Made by a program: the position numbers and the translations under genes | Shown: positions 28,221 to 37,962 of the stretch, in pieces | Layout of the letters: every line of letters begins with the position of its first letter | How positions within the stretch are numbered: position 1 is the first letter of the stretch | Notes under the pieces: generated by a model | Seen by the model: the letters and a program-made list of their open reading frames with translations, nothing else | Databases searched by the model: none | Told to the model about the DNA's origin: nothing | Assembly: GCF_900635445.1 (NCBI RefSeq) | Contig: NZ_LR134117.1 | Coordinates: forward strand, 2,542,001-2,606,000 | DNA length: 64,000 bases | DNA from: Serratia odorifera | GTDB lineage: Bacteria; Pseudomonadota; Gammaproteobacteria; Enterobacterales; Enterobacteriaceae | Direction: 5' to 3'

Positions 28221-28239
28221 GGGCCGGGATTGCCGGCCC
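28221..28239. terminator. GC hairpin between convergent lplT and tas
   Basis: GGGCCGG pairs with CCGGCCC across a GATTG-type loop, 5 bp after the lplT stop and 8 bp before the convergent tas stop. There is no T run on either strand, so it may act as a weak or Rho-assisted bidirectional terminator. Confidence 0.5.
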
Positions 28240-28246
28240 GTGGTGG

Positions 28247-29287
28247 TTATGGCGCAGGAATGGTGAAGCGGGTATGAATTTCCTCCAACCCGTGTAACAC
28301 CTCTTGGTCCAGCGTCAGGTTGAAGCTGTCGATATTGGTCTGCAACTGTGCCAGGGTGGTTGCGCCCAGCAGCGTGCTGGCGACAAACGGCTGTTGGCGC
28401 ACAAATGCCAGCGCCATTTGCGCCGGATCCAGATTATGTCGCTGCGCCAGCGCCACGTATTCGGCAATCGCCCGTTGGGTGTGCGGCGCCGAATAGCGGG
28501 TGAAGCGGCTAAACAGGGTATTGCGCGCCCCGGCCGGCTTGGCGCCGTTCAGGTATTTGCCGGTCAGTGTGCCAAAGGCCAGGCTGGAATAGGCCAGTAA
28601 TTCTACCCCTTCAAACTGGCTGATTTCCGCCAGCCCCACTTCAAAACTGCGGTTCAGCAGGCTGTACGGATTCTGAATGGTGACAATGCGCGGTAGCTGG
28701 TGCTTTTCCGCCAGGCTCAGGTAACGCATCACGCCGTACGGGGTTTCATTGGATACGCCGATATAGCGGATCTTGCCGGCGCGTACCTGTTCGGACAGCG
28801 CTTCCAGCGTTTCCAGCAGGGTGACGCTGGCCATCTCGTCAGTATATTGATAGTTCAGCTTGCCGAAACAGTTGGTGCTGCGCTGCGGCCAGTGAAGCTG
28901 GTACAGATCGAGATAATCGGTGTTCAGACGTTGCAGACTGGCGTCCAGCGCGGCGCGAATGTTTTTGCGATCGAGCGCCTGCTGCGGTCGGATGCCGCTG
29001 TCATTGCCGCGCACCGGTCCGGAGACTTTGCTGGCCAGTACGATTTTTTCGCGGTTGCCGCGCGCCTTGATCCAACTGCCGATGTAACGTTCGGTCAGCC
29101 CCTGGGTTTCCGGGCGAGGTGGGACAGGATACATTTCGGCGGTATCGATCAGATTGATGCCTGCGGCTAACGCATAATCCAGTTGCGCGTGGGCATCGGC
29201 TTCGCTGTTCTGTTCGCCAAAGGTCATGGTGCCCAGTCCCAGCACGCTCACTTCTAAAGAACTGTGGGGAATACGATGATATTGCAT
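28247..29287 (-). CDS. tas: Aldo/keto reductase Tas
   Basis: 346 residues, the same length as E. coli Tas. A TIM-barrel NADPH-dependent aldo/keto reductase: LGLGTMTFG near 15, catalytic region NLIDTAEMYPVPPR near 50 with the Asp/Tyr pair, LDLYQLHWPQRSTN, and GVSNETPYGVMRYL. In E. coli a multicopy tas can suppress a tyrosine auxotrophy; the natural substrate is not known. It converges with lplT as in E. coli. Intact. Confidence 0.93.
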   Translation of the reverse strand: MQYHRIPHSSLEVSVLGLGTMTFGEQNSEADAHAQLDYALAAGINLIDTAEMYPVPPRPETQGLTERYIGSWIKARGNREKIVLASKVSGPVRGNDSGIRPQQALDRKNIRAALDASLQRLNTDYLDLYQLHWPQRSTNCFGKLNYQYTDEMASVTLLETLEALSEQVRAGKIRYIGVSNETPYGVMRYLSLAEKHQLPRIVTIQNPYSLLNRSFEVGLAEISQFEGVELLAYSSLAFGTLTGKYLNGAKPAGARNTLFSRFTRYSAPHTQRAIAEYVALAQRHNLDPAQMALAFVRQQPFVASTLLGATTLAQLQTNIDSFNLTLDQEVLHGLEEIHTRFTIPAP

Positions 29288-29489
29288 TAACGATCTTCCT
29301 TACTTGATAGCGCTGCGGGCAGCGATGCCCGGTGAAACAGGAGTCTGCCGTCAGGTTCGTCGCCTAGAGAGCGTCAGGACGCTCTGCTCGACTATAACCA
29401 AGCTGCGCGGAAGGGGAAAGCGGATTAAATGCGGCGGAGGGAACAGAATGGCTACCGCGCGCTGACGTCAGCGATAGCCGTTGAGACGA

Positions 29490-29708
29490 TTAACGCTCGA
29501 TAACCTGCGATACCTGATCGCCATTGATTTGGCGGCTGTTGCCGGCTTCATCGTGGTAGCTGATCAGACCGGTATCTTCATCGATCTCGGGTTTCCCCTG
29601 GGTCAGGATCATCTTGCCGTCTTTGGTTGCCATCACGTAATCACTGGAGCAGCCTGCCAATCCGGCGGCCATCACCACGGCGCAAACTGCCATTACCCAC
29701 TTTTTCAT
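29490..29708 (-). CDS. ygdR: Small lipoprotein YgdR (DUF903)
   Basis: 72 residues from ATG 29706-29708 with GAGG 8 bp upstream, the same length as E. coli YgdR. A lipoprotein signal ends with the lipobox LAGC near residue 20, followed by SSDYVMATKDGKMI and DTGLISYHDEAGNSRQIN, the DUF903 beta fold. Processed by Lgt and LspA and predicted to be outer-membrane anchored. A paralogue, YgdI, lies at 58203. Function unknown. Confidence 0.93.
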   Translation of the reverse strand: MKKWVMAVCAVVMAAGLAGCSSDYVMATKDGKMILTQGKPEIDEDTGLISYHDEAGNSRQINGDQVSQVIER

Positions 29709-29820
29709 CCTGCGGATCCTCAATTAAGCATAAAAGAACGTTGTTATAAGATTAGCAAATGATGCGTAAAGGTTATCTCAGATAACTCTTTATCTTGGCA
29801 AGTTAAAGGATTCGTTGACC

Positions 29821-29844
29821 GGAGGCGCACAGGGATGCGCCTCC
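29821..29844 (-). terminator. Hairpin downstream of ygdQ
   Basis: GGAGGCGCA pairs with TGCGCCTCC just after the ygdQ stop (minus strand). No clear T run follows, so terminator strength is uncertain. Confidence 0.5.
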
Positions 29845-29851
29845 GTTAAGG

Positions 29852-30568
29852 TTAGGCGGTTGGCTTGTCTTTCTTGCCGCGCATCAGGTTGAGCGCTTCT
29901 ACCGACATCGAGAAGAACATGGCGAAGTAGATGTAACCCTTTGGCACATGAACCTGGAAGCTTTCCAGCATCAGGGTGAAGCCGACCAGGATCAGGAACG
30001 CCAGCGCCAGCATCTTCACCGACGGATGACGATTGACGAATTCGCCAATCGGCCGCGCGGCGAACATCATTACGCCGACTGCAATCACCACCGCCGCCAT
30101 CATGATAAACAGATGATCGGACAGGCCAACGGCGGTAATCACCGAATCCAGGCTAAAGATGATATCCAGCAGCATGATCTGCACGATGGCACCAAAAAAG
30201 CCATGCACCTTGCTGCTGTGATGCTCTTCGGAGCCTTCGATGGTTTCGTGGATCTCCTTGCTGGCCTTCCATATCAGGAACAGACCGCCAAACAGCAGGA
30301 TCAGATCCCTGGCTGAAATGCTGTGTTCCATGACGGTAAACAGCGGGTGGGTCAGGCGAATCACCCAGGCGATGGAGGCCAGCAGCCCCAGCCGCATCAG
30401 CATTGCCCCTGCCAAGCCGATCCGACGTGCCTTGTTCTGCTGCGCTTTAGGCAGCTTTGCCACCACCAGAGAAAGGAAGATGATGTTATCGATACCCAGA
30501 ATGATCTCCAGGATGGTCAGCGTACCTAACGCCAACCACGCATTGGGATCTACAATCCACTCAAACAT
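29852..30568 (-). CDS. ygdQ: TerC-family membrane protein YgdQ
   Basis: 238 residues. The TerC fold is evident: LTILEIILGIDNIIFLSLV near 16-34 and the matching repeat IVQIMLLDIIFSLDSVITAVG with acidic residues inside membrane helices, as in metal-ion exporters of the TerC/Alx/MntE-like group. Start ATG 30566-30568 follows AAGGTG at longer spacing. E. coli YgdQ is nearly identical in pattern and location. A role in metal handling during export of metalated exoproteins is proposed for this family; not shown by this sequence. Confidence 0.92.
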   Translation of the reverse strand: MFEWIVDPNAWLALGTLTILEIILGIDNIIFLSLVVAKLPKAQQNKARRIGLAGAMLMRLGLLASIAWVIRLTHPLFTVMEHSISARDLILLFGGLFLIWKASKEIHETIEGSEEHHSSKVHGFFGAIVQIMLLDIIFSLDSVITAVGLSDHLFIMMAAVVIAVGVMMFAARPIGEFVNRHPSVKMLALAFLILVGFTLMLESFQVHVPKGYIYFAMFFSMSVEALNLMRGKKDKPTA

Positions 30569-30659
30569 TGCCCAGCACACCTTAAAAATTTCAAAGAGGG
30601 AATTATACGCACTTATCGAGATTACGACATTAGTTAAACGCGAACTAAACAAAGGCGCT

Positions 30660-31347
30660 TTAAATTAAGAAATGTCTTGCCAGTAGCGCGCCGGTAAAGC
30701 TTTTTTTCAAATAAAAACCGCGCGGCAGCGTCATGATCGGCTGCCCCTGTTCGCCGATGGCTTCGGTCAGCGCTTTACTGTTGGCGGCCTTGGGCCGCAG
30801 TTGCAGCACCTCGCCGTGGCGAGCGGTAATGCGCTCAACGTGGCCAAGCACGATCAGATCCATTAATTCTTCCCAGTCGCGGCGCAGCATCTCTTCTTCC
30901 TGCGCGTTCGGACTCCACAGCAGCGGCGAGCCGATGCGCCGATGCGCTAACGGAATCTGCCGTTCACCTTCTACCGGGATCCATAATACCCGCGCCAGTT
31001 TGTGCCGCACGTGGCTGCTGTGCCAGGTCACGCCGCTGTTGCCGGTGAGTGGGGCGACGCACACGAAGGTGGTTTCCAGCGGCTTGCCGGCGGCGTCTAT
31101 CGGGATGGTTTTCAATTCAATGCCCAGCTCGGGGAAATCCTGTTCCGGCTTGCTGCCGGCCATGGCGCCCAGATACAGCTCCAACAGCATGCCAACCCAA
31201 CCCTTGTCCCGCTTCAAGTCCCTGGGGATGGCGATGTTTGCCTGGGGAGGCGAGTTCGCCAAAGCTACAGCCGGCAAGCTGTTGCGCGCGCGCCAGCAGC
31301 TGTTGTTCATCTTTCGGCGGCGGGAGCAGCGGGGATAAAAGCGCCAT
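30660..31347 (-). CDS. mutH: DNA mismatch repair endonuclease MutH (single frameshift)
   Basis: MutH nicks the unmethylated strand at hemimethylated GATC sites when activated by MutS-MutL. The restriction-like core is intact: GSKPEQDFPELGIELKTIP carries the catalytic Asp and Glu-x-Lys residues, then TSFVCVAP-like TTFVCVAPLTGNSGVTW, RVLWIPVEGER and LPRGFYLKKSFTGALLARHFLI. The N-terminus MALLSPLLPPPKDEQQLLARAQQLAGCSFGELA is in another frame because of an extra C near 31245-31249. Corrected length is 228 residues (E. coli 229). Its upstream gap is the DARS2-like region. Confidence 0.94.
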
Positions 31348-31542
31348 AAATCAAGCCTGTGTTTGGTGGTTAAAAAATGCACTGCATTTACCCTCGGTAG
31401 TCAGCCTGGGCTGCCGCCTGGGGAAAAGGTTAATAGTAGCATGATTTTACATGGGTTTTTCTGATGCCGGCGGCCAGAAAGCGATTTCTGTTTTCGCTTG
31501 TGCACCTGTAGCCACCGACAATGAACAGGATCTTACACCTAT

Positions 31543-31551
31543 TTATCCACA
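31543..31551 (+). promoter_or_regulatory. DnaA box (perfect TTATCCACA)
   Basis: Exact match to the high-affinity DnaA consensus, within the mutH-rppH gap. Confidence 0.75.
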
Positions 31552-31662
31552 GATTTATGGGATAACCCACATTTTTACCGATCACTGGTTCGATTTACAG
31601 CCTTGACTCAGCGGTTTTTTTTGCGAATTTGTCCGATTTGTGCGTAACGCAGGCGAATAATC

Positions 31663-31671
31663 TGTGGATAA
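31663..31671 (-). promoter_or_regulatory. DnaA box (perfect, reverse orientation)
   Basis: TGTGGATAA on the plus strand is the reverse complement of the consensus; inverted relative to, and 111 bp from, the box at 31543. Confidence 0.75.
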
Positions 31672-31859
31672 AAACGTCTTTGGTGGATCTTTCACCAGCG
31701 CAAGATCCCAAGCGTGCATAGATCACATTTTTACCCTGTACATAACTGACGATAACGATTTACCTAATTGTTTTAAAACAATAAATAAATAATTCACCCA
31801 GGGGCGTATTTGGCGTTGAAAGAAGTTTTACCGGCTTATCCCTTGAGTTCTTCACACAC

Positions 31860-31868
31860 CTATCCACA
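31860..31868 (+). promoter_or_regulatory. DnaA box, one mismatch (CTATCCACA)
   Basis: Differs from the consensus only in the first base. Confidence 0.55.
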
Positions 31869-32043
31869 GAAAAAGTGAATAAATCGCCGCGAAAATCCCG
31901 CTCGTTGTTTATAACTTTGCCATTATCTGTGAGTTATCCCAACGTTATCCGAGACGCAGCGCTGCAAAGCAGTGGTTTACCGCCTGTAGCTTGTGTGAAA
32001 CAATCAGAGCATCTTTACGAATTTTGCTTATCGAGGTAGTCCG

Positions 32044-32571
32044 GTGATCGATGATGATGGCTACCGCCCGAATGTTGGTATCGTAATCTGTAATCGTCAG
32101 GGGCAGGTCCTGTGGGCCCGCCGCTACGGTCAGCACTCCTGGCAGTTTCCCCAAGGTGGGATTAACCCTGGCGAAACCGCGGAACAGGCCATGTATCGTG
32201 AGCTGTTCGAAGAAGTGGGGTTGAATAAAAAGGATGTGCGTATCCTGGCTTCAACCCGTAACTGGTTGCGCTATAAATTGCCAAAACGTTTGGTGCGTTG
32301 GGACACAAAGCCGGTTTGTATCGGCCAAAAGCAGAAATGGTTTCTGTTGCAGCTAATGTGCAATGACGCGGATATCAATATGCAGCGCAGCAGCACGCCG
32401 GAATTTGACGGCTGGCGTTGGGTGAGCTTCTGGTATCCCGTACGTCAGGTGGTATCGTTCAAACGTGACGTGTACCGCCGGGTGATGAAAGAATTCGCCG
32501 CAACCGTGATGCCGATGCAGGAGCAGACAGCGCCACGGCAGGCTCCCGCTTACCGCCGAAAAAGAGGTTAA
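32044..32571 (+). CDS. rppH: RNA pyrophosphohydrolase RppH (NudH)
   Basis: 175 residues. A Nudix hydrolase that removes pyrophosphate from 5'-triphosphate mRNA ends and so triggers RNase E decay. The Nudix box GGINPGETAEQAMYRELFEEVG lies near residues 37-58 with the catalytic REL-EE residues. The start is GTG at 32044, giving the strictly conserved MIDDDGYRPNVGIVICN; GAGGTAG lies upstream. ptsP follows 12 bp downstream and is probably co-transcribed, as in E. coli. Confidence 0.96.
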   Translation: MIDDDGYRPNVGIVICNRQGQVLWARRYGQHSWQFPQGGINPGETAEQAMYRELFEEVGLNKKDVRILASTRNWLRYKLPKRLVRWDTKPVCIGQKQKWFLLQLMCNDADINMQRSSTPEFDGWRWVSFWYPVRQVVSFKRDVYRRVMKEFAATVMPMQEQTAPRQAPAYRRKRG

Positions 32572-32583
32572 GTTAAGCAGACT

Positions 32584-34832
32584 ATGCTCACGCGCTTGCG
32601 AGAAATTGTTGAGAAGGTAGCCGCGGCAGCCAGTTTGACAGATGCGCTGGATCTTTTGGTCAATGAAACCTGTCAGGCGATGGACACCGAAGTGTGTTCC
32701 ATCTATCTGGCAGATAACGATCGTCGTTGCTATTACCTGATGGCGACGCGCGGGTTGAAAAAGCCGCGCGGGCGTACCATTGCCCTGGCGTTTGACGAAG
32801 GCGTGGTTGGCCTGGTCGGTCGGCGGGCAGAACCGATCAACCTGGCGGATGCGCAAAGCCACCCCAGTTTCAAATATGTGCCGCAGGTGAAGGAAGATCG
32901 TTTCCGTTCGTTCCTCGGCGTGCCGATTATCCACCGCCGCCAGCTGTTGGGCGTGTTGGTGGTGCAGCAGCGCGAGCTGCGCCAGTTCGATGAAAGCGAA
33001 GAGTCTTTCATGGTTACGCTGGCCACGCAGATGGCCGGCATTCTCTCCCAATCGCAACTCAACGCCATCTTCGGTCAATATCGCCAGACGCGTATCCGCG
33101 CCCTGGCGGCGTCGCCGGGCGTGGCGGTGGCCGAAGGCTGGCAGGACAGCAGCCAGCCGTCGCTCGACCAGGTCTTCAGAGCCTCGACGCTGGATACCGT
33201 CAGCGAACGCGATCGGCTGACCCAGGCGCTGGAAGAAGCCGGCGCGGAGTTCCGCCGATTCAGCAAACGCTTTGCCGCCAGCTCGCAAAAAGAGAGCGCG
33301 GCGATCTTCGATCTCTATTCCCACCTGTTGAACGACGCGCGCCTGAAACGCGAACTGTTTGCCGAAATCGACGCCGGTTCGGTGGCGGGAGTGGGCGGTC
33401 AAGCAGGTGATTGAGGCGTTTGCCGCCCAGTTTGCCAGCCTGCAGGATACCTACATGCGCGAACGCGCCAGCGATCTGCGCGCGCTCGGCCAGCGGCTGC
33501 TGTTCCACCTTGATGACACCACCGGAGGGCGCCACCCAGTGGCCGGCTCGCTTTGTGCTGGTGGCGGACGAACTGACGGCGACGCTGTTGGCGGAAGTGC
33601 CGCCGGATCGTCTGGCCGGCGTGGTGGTGCGCGACGGTGCCGCCAACTCGCACGCCGCGATCCTGGTACGCGCAATGGGCGTGCCGACGGTGATGGGGGC
33701 CGATATTCAGCCGTCGTTGCTGAACCAGCGGCTGCTGATTGTTGACGGCTATCGCGGTGAACTGCTGGTCGATCCGGAGCCGGTGCTGGTGCAGGAATAT
33801 CAGCGGCTGATTAACGAAGAGCTGGAACTCAGCAAGCTGGCGGAAGACGACGTTGAACAACCGGCCCAGATGAAAGGCGGTGAGCGGATTCAGGTGATGC
33901 TCAATGCCGGTTTAAGCCCGGAACATGAGCAACTGCTGGGAGGCCGGGTCGACGGTGTCGGCCTGTATCGCACCGAAATCCCGTTCATGCTGCAAAGCGG
34001 CTTTCCGTCGGAAGAAGAACAGGTGGCGCAGTATCAGGGCATGTTGCAGCTTTATCCCAGCAAACCGGTCACGCTGCGCACGCTGGATATCGGTGCCGAC
34101 AAACAGCTGCCGTACATGCCGATCAGCGAAGAAAACCCGTGTCTGGGCTGGCGCGGTATCCGCGTTACCCTCGATCAGCCGGAAATATTCCTGATCCAGG
34201 TGCGCGCGATGCTGCGCGCCAATGCCGGTACCGGCAACCTGGGCATTCTGTTGCCGATGATCACCAGCCTGGATGAGATCGACGAGGCGAAACGGTTGAT
34301 CGAACGTGCCGGCAACGAGGTAGAAGAAGTGTTGGGATATGCCATTCCCAAGCCGAAGATCGGCGTGATGCTTGAAGTGCCGTCCATGATCTTCCTGATC
34401 CCCTTCCTGGCTCGGCGGGTTGATTTTATTTCGGTTGGTACCAACGATCTCACGCAGTATCTGTTGGCGGTCGATCGCAACAATACCCGCGTGGCGTCGC
34501 TGTATGACAGCCTGCATCCGTCGATGCTGCGGGTGCTGAAGATGATCGTCGAGCAGGGGGAGGCCGCCGGTTTGCAGGTGGGGCTGTGCGGCGAACTGGC
34601 CGGCGATCCGATGGGCGCGCTGCTGTTGGTTGGCATGGGGTATCGCCATCTCAGCATGAACGGACGCAGCGTGGCGCGGATCAAATACCTGCTGCGGCAT
34701 ATCGAACTGGCAGAGGCGCAAGCCCTGTCACAGCGGGTGCTCAATGCCCAGATGACCACCGAAGTGCGCCATCTGGTGGCGGCATTTATGGAGCGGCGCA
34801 GCATGGGCGGGCTGATTCGTGGCGGGCGCTGA
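32584..34832 (+). CDS. ptsP: Phosphoenolpyruvate-protein phosphotransferase PtsP, enzyme I-Ntr (two frameshifts)
   Basis: The first enzyme of the nitrogen PTS, passing phosphate from PEP to NPr and EIIA-Ntr. An N-terminal GAF domain (about 1-165) precedes the enzyme I domains. The phosphohistidine is His356 in GAANSHAAILVRAMGVPTVMG, the same number as in E. coli. The PEP-binding barrel shows GVGLYRTEIPFM, LRTLDIGADKQLPY, MLEVPSMIF and VGTNDLTQYLLAVDRNN, with the C-terminal Cys in VGLCGELAGDP. Extra G bases near 33388 and 33523 break the frame; correction gives 748 residues, exactly the E. coli length. Confidence 0.95.
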
Positions 34833-35018
34833 GCCGCGCGCTGACTGATTTTTTTTACAGAACTTTTCCCTGCGGGCCAGGCCGGACAGCGCTAAGCCTA
34901 TGTTATGATGCGTTTCCTCCATTGCGCTGCCGCCAGAAAGCTGGCCGGCACCGCGTTTGGCACCTGCCGCCCCCACTGGGGAAGAATAATCGACATAATT
35001 GACATGTTGTGGTGATAG

Positions 35019-35892
35019 ATGAGCAATAGCTATCTGGCGTTTCCTAAATTTGATCCGGTGATTTTTTCAATCGGCCCGGTATCGTTGCACTGGTACGGTT
35101 TGATGTACCTGGTCGGCTTTGTCTTTGCCATGTGGCTGGCGATCCGCCGTGCCAATAAACCGGGCAGCGGCTGGACCAAAGACGAAGTGGAAAACCTGCT
35201 GTATGCCGGTTTCCTCGGGGTGTTTGTCGGTGGCCGCGTTGGCTATGTGCTGTTCTACAATCTGCCGTTGTTCCTTGATAATCCGTTGTACCTGTTCAAA
35301 GTCTGGGATGGCGGCATGTCATTCCACGGCGGCCTGCTGGGCGTGATTCTGGTGATGTTCTGGTTTGCACGTCGCACCAAGCGCACGTTCTTCCAGGTAT
35401 CGGATTTTATCGCGCCGCTGATCCCGTTTGGTCTGGGGGGCCGGGCGTCTCGGCAATTTCATCAACGGCGAACTGTGGGGCCGCGTCACCTCCGACGTGC
35501 CTTGGGCGATGCTGTTCCCCGGCTCGCGCAATGAAGACATCGCCATTGCCGCCGCCGATCCGCAATGGCTGCCGTTGCTGAACCAGTACGGTGTGCTGCC
35601 GCGTCACCCTTCGCAGCTGTATGAACTGCTGCTTGAAGGCGTAGTGCTGTTTATCATTCTGAATCTGTTTATTCGCAAATCACGCCCAATGGGTGCGGTT
35701 TCCGGCCTGTTCCTGATTGGCTATGGGGCGTTTCGCATCATCGTCGAAGCCTTCCGCCAGCCGGACGCGCAGCTCGGCCTGTTCGACGGCGTGATCAGTA
35801 TGGGGCAGATCCTGTCGATTCCGATGGTATTGGCCGGTATCATTATGATGATTTGGGCGTATCGTCGTCGTCCACAGCAACAAACTTCGTGA
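35019..35892 (+). CDS. lgt: Prolipoprotein diacylglyceryl transferase Lgt (single frameshift)
   Basis: An essential inner-membrane enzyme that adds diacylglyceryl from phosphatidylglycerol to the lipobox cysteine, the first step of lipoprotein maturation. About seven membrane segments; SLHWYGLMYLVGF near 25, the catalytic MSFHGGLLG (His103 in E. coli) and GRLGNFINGELWGR are present. An extra G near 35436-35442 breaks the frame in the middle of that last motif. Corrected length 290 residues (E. coli 291). thyA follows with 6 bp between. Essentiality makes a real frameshift very unlikely. Confidence 0.95.
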
Positions 35893-35898
35893 GGAAAA

Positions 35899-36694
35899 AT
35901 GAAACAGTATCTGGATTTGATGAAGAAAGTGCTCGCCGAGGGGCACCCCTAAAGCCGATCGTACCGGCACTGGCACGTTGTCCATTTTCGGCCACCAGAT
36001 GCGTTTCAATTTGCAGGACGGCTTCCCGTTGGTGACCACCAAAAAATGTCACCTGCGCTCAATCATTCATGAACTGCTGTGGTTCCTGAACGGTGATACC
36101 AATACTGCCTATTTGCGTGACAATAAGGTCACCATCTGGGACGAATGGGCGGATGAAAACGGCGATCTTGGCCCGGTGTATGGCAAGCAGTGGCGCGCAT
36201 GGGGCGCGGCGGATGGGCGTCAAATCGACCAGTTGAGTAACGTACTGCAACAGTTGAAACAGGACCCGGATTCCCGTCGCATCATCGTTTCCGCCTGGAA
36301 CGTCGGCGAACTGGAGCAGATGGCGCTGGCGCCGTGCCATGCGTTCTTCCAGTTCTACGTGGCCGACGGCAAGTTGTCTTGCCAACTGTACCAGCGGTCG
36401 TGCGACGTGTTCCTCGGTCTGCCGTTTAATATCGCCAGCTACGCGCTGCTGGTGCATATGATGGCGCAGCAGTGTGACCTGCAGGTCGGTGACTTCGTCT
36501 GGACCGGCGGCGACACCCATCTCTATAGCAACCATATGGAACAGACGGCGTTGCAGTTGACCCGTGAGCCACGGCCATTGCCGAAGCTGGTAATCAAGCG
36601 CAAACCGGCGTCGCTGTTTGATTACCGTTTCGATGACTTCGAAATCGAAGGTTACGATCCGCATCCTGCCATCAAGGCACCGGTCGCCATCTGA
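35899..36694 (+). CDS. thyA: Thymidylate synthase ThyA (single frameshift)
   Basis: Methylates dUMP to dTMP using methylene-tetrahydrofolate. The nucleophile Cys146 lies in LAPCHAFFQFYVADGKLSCQLYQRSCD, the same number as in E. coli; GLPFNIASYALL and WTGGDTHLYSNH follow. ATG 35899 is preceded by GAGG. A single extra G in the run at 35940-35943, after codon 14, makes a premature TAA; without it the frame reads EGTPKADRTGTGT and the protein is 264 residues, exactly the E. coli length. Followed by a strong terminator. Confidence 0.96.
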
Positions 36695-36715
36695 CCGTCA
36701 ATCAAGCAACTCTCC

Positions 36716-36742
36716 AGGCGCAACTTGTTTGCGCCTTTTTTT
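36716..36742 (+). terminator. Rho-independent terminator of lgt-thyA
   Basis: GGCGCAA-CTTGT-TTGCGCC followed by seven T, 22 bp after the thyA stop. Confidence 0.9.
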
Positions 36743-36892
36743 CGCCCGTCGCGGCGTCGCAATAGATTATTTTGCGCAGCGCCTCGTATTTTGATGGGCA
36801 GTTTCAGCCTGTGCATCAATAAATTGCGTAACGTTTTCCAGCCTTCACACCGTCCGCTGTTCACTTTTTTTCTGCGCGTTACACTCGCCGCC

Positions 36893-37393
36893 ATGAAAAA
36901 CAGATGCATTCGTCACGCCCACCGCCAGCGCGGCATGACGCTGATAGAGCTGCTGGTGGCGATCGCCCTGGCCGCATTGCTGAGCGGTTGGGGTGTCGGC
37001 CACTGGCAGCAGCACCGGCAGGCGTTACGGTTGGAACATTCCGCGCTGCAACTGCTGGCGTTTCTCACTCGCCTGCAGGCTGACGCCAACTGGCGCAATC
37101 GTGCCGCGCTGCTGTGGTTCAAGCCGGGGGAGCATTGGTGCGTCGGCAGTGGTAGCGAACCGCTGACCTGTGACACGGCCGAAGGTTGGGTATTTCTGGC
37201 ACCGTCTGCAGACGTGCTGTTGAGCGATTATACCCGCAAGGAGATCGGGTTTTACGGCCTGCGCAACAGCGCCCAGGCCGGGCATATCCAATTGAGCAAC
37301 GCTGTTGGCAGCCTGCGGGTGGTGCTATCGGCGCAAGGACGGCTGCGGTTATGCAGCGTCGAGGCGGCGCTTGGCGGGATCGGCCGATGCTAG
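36893..37393 (+). CDS. ppdA: Prepilin-like protein PpdA
   Basis: 166 residues. A type IV pilin-like signal: basic leader ending in RG, then MTLIELLVAIALAALLSGWGVG. Cleavage by a prepilin peptidase would leave N-terminal Met rather than the usual Phe. The rest is a minor-pseudopilin-like globular domain with cysteines (EHWCVGSG, PLTCDT). First of four tightly overlapping genes (ppdA-ppdB-ygdB-ppdC) between thyA and recC, as in E. coli. Their role in E. coli is unclear. ppdB starts within its last codons. Confidence 0.88.
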   Translation: MKNRCIRHAHRQRGMTLIELLVAIALAALLSGWGVGHWQQHRQALRLEHSALQLLAFLTRLQADANWRNRAALLWFKPGEHWCVGSGSEPLTCDTAEGWVFLAPSADVLLSDYTRKEIGFYGLRNSAQAGHIQLSNAVGSLRVVLSAQGRLRLCSVEAALGGIGRC

Positions 37394-37962
37394 CGTCCTC
37401 GCAAGGTTTTAGCTTGCCCGAAGCGCTGCTGGCGATGGTTTTCGGCAGTCTGGTTGCGTTGGCGGCTGCCAAAACGTATCCGCTTTTGCGTCAGCAGAGC
37501 GTGACTCTTGGCCACTATTATCGCCTGGAACTGGCGCTGCGCCAGCTGGCATTCGGCATTGAAAAAGATCTTCGTCGCACCGGGTTCTGTGCCGGTGATT
37601 GTCACGGCCAACCGCTACTCATTGGCCAGCACCGGGGGGAAGCAAACGCCAGCTGTGTGATCGTCCGTTACGATCTGAACCGCAATGGCCGTTGGGAAAG
37701 GGGCGGCAGCGAAGCCGAACAATTTGCCTATCGGCTGCGCCAGGGGGCGTTGGAGCGCCAACGCGGCGTGAGTCACTGCCATGGCGGCGGTTGGGAACGG
37801 TTGCTCGATCATCAGCAAATTCATATCGACAGCTTCAGGATCGACATGCTGCCCGGCCGGCATCGCCGCCAGGCGGTACACCTGTCGCTGACAGGGCATG
37901 CAACGGCGCGGCCGCATATCCAGCGTACGCTGACCGTTACCGTCAGCCTGGTGTTACGATGA
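37387..37962 (+). CDS. ppdB: Prepilin-like protein PpdB
   Basis: 191 residues (E. coli 187). The leader MLASSQG precedes FSLPEALLAMVFGSLVALAAAKTY, a prepilin hydrophobic helix with the expected F+1 and E+5. The globular part holds cysteine pairs (TGFCAGDC, NASCVIV, VSHCHGG) and the pseudopilin-like DLNRNGRWERG. The ATG overlaps the ppdA end by 7 bp, so translation is coupled. Probably a minor pseudopilin of a vestigial or conditional pilus or type II-like machine. Confidence 0.88.
   Translation: MLASSQGFSLPEALLAMVFGSLVALAAAKTYPLLRQQSVTLGHYYRLELALRQLAFGIEKDLRRTGFCAGDCHGQPLLIGQHRGEANASCVIVRYDLNRNGRWERGGSEAEQFAYRLRQGALERQRGVSHCHGGGWERLLDHQQIHIDSFRIDMLPGRHRRQAVHLSLTGHATARPHIQRTLTVTVSLVLR

Larger units (their letters stand above)
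31348..32043. promoter_or_regulatory. DnaA-box-rich gap between mutH and rppH, DARS2-like
   Basis: A 696-bp gene-free stretch, AT-rich in the centre. It contains TTATCCACA on the plus strand at 31543-31551 and on the minus strand at 31663-31671 (both perfect DnaA boxes), CTATCCACA at 31860-31868 and TTTCACACA (minus, 31992-32000) as one-mismatch boxes, and several weaker TTATCCC sequences. In E. coli DARS2, which reactivates ADP-DnaA to ATP-DnaA with help from IHF and Fis, lies in this same neighbourhood (mutH-ygdT). Box content plus synteny make a DARS2 homologue likely. I could not place IHF or Fis sites reliably. The right end carries the rppH promoter. Confidence 0.7.

Noticed and set aside
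31348..32043. The DnaA-box region as the chromosomal origin oriC
   Set aside because: No neighbouring gidA/mioC or dnaA genes, no GATC-rich 13-mer array, and synteny places it at the DARS2 position.
32353..33402. Long open frame antisense to rppH-ptsP
   Set aside because: Overlaps two well-conserved genes and shows no recognisable domain or start signal.
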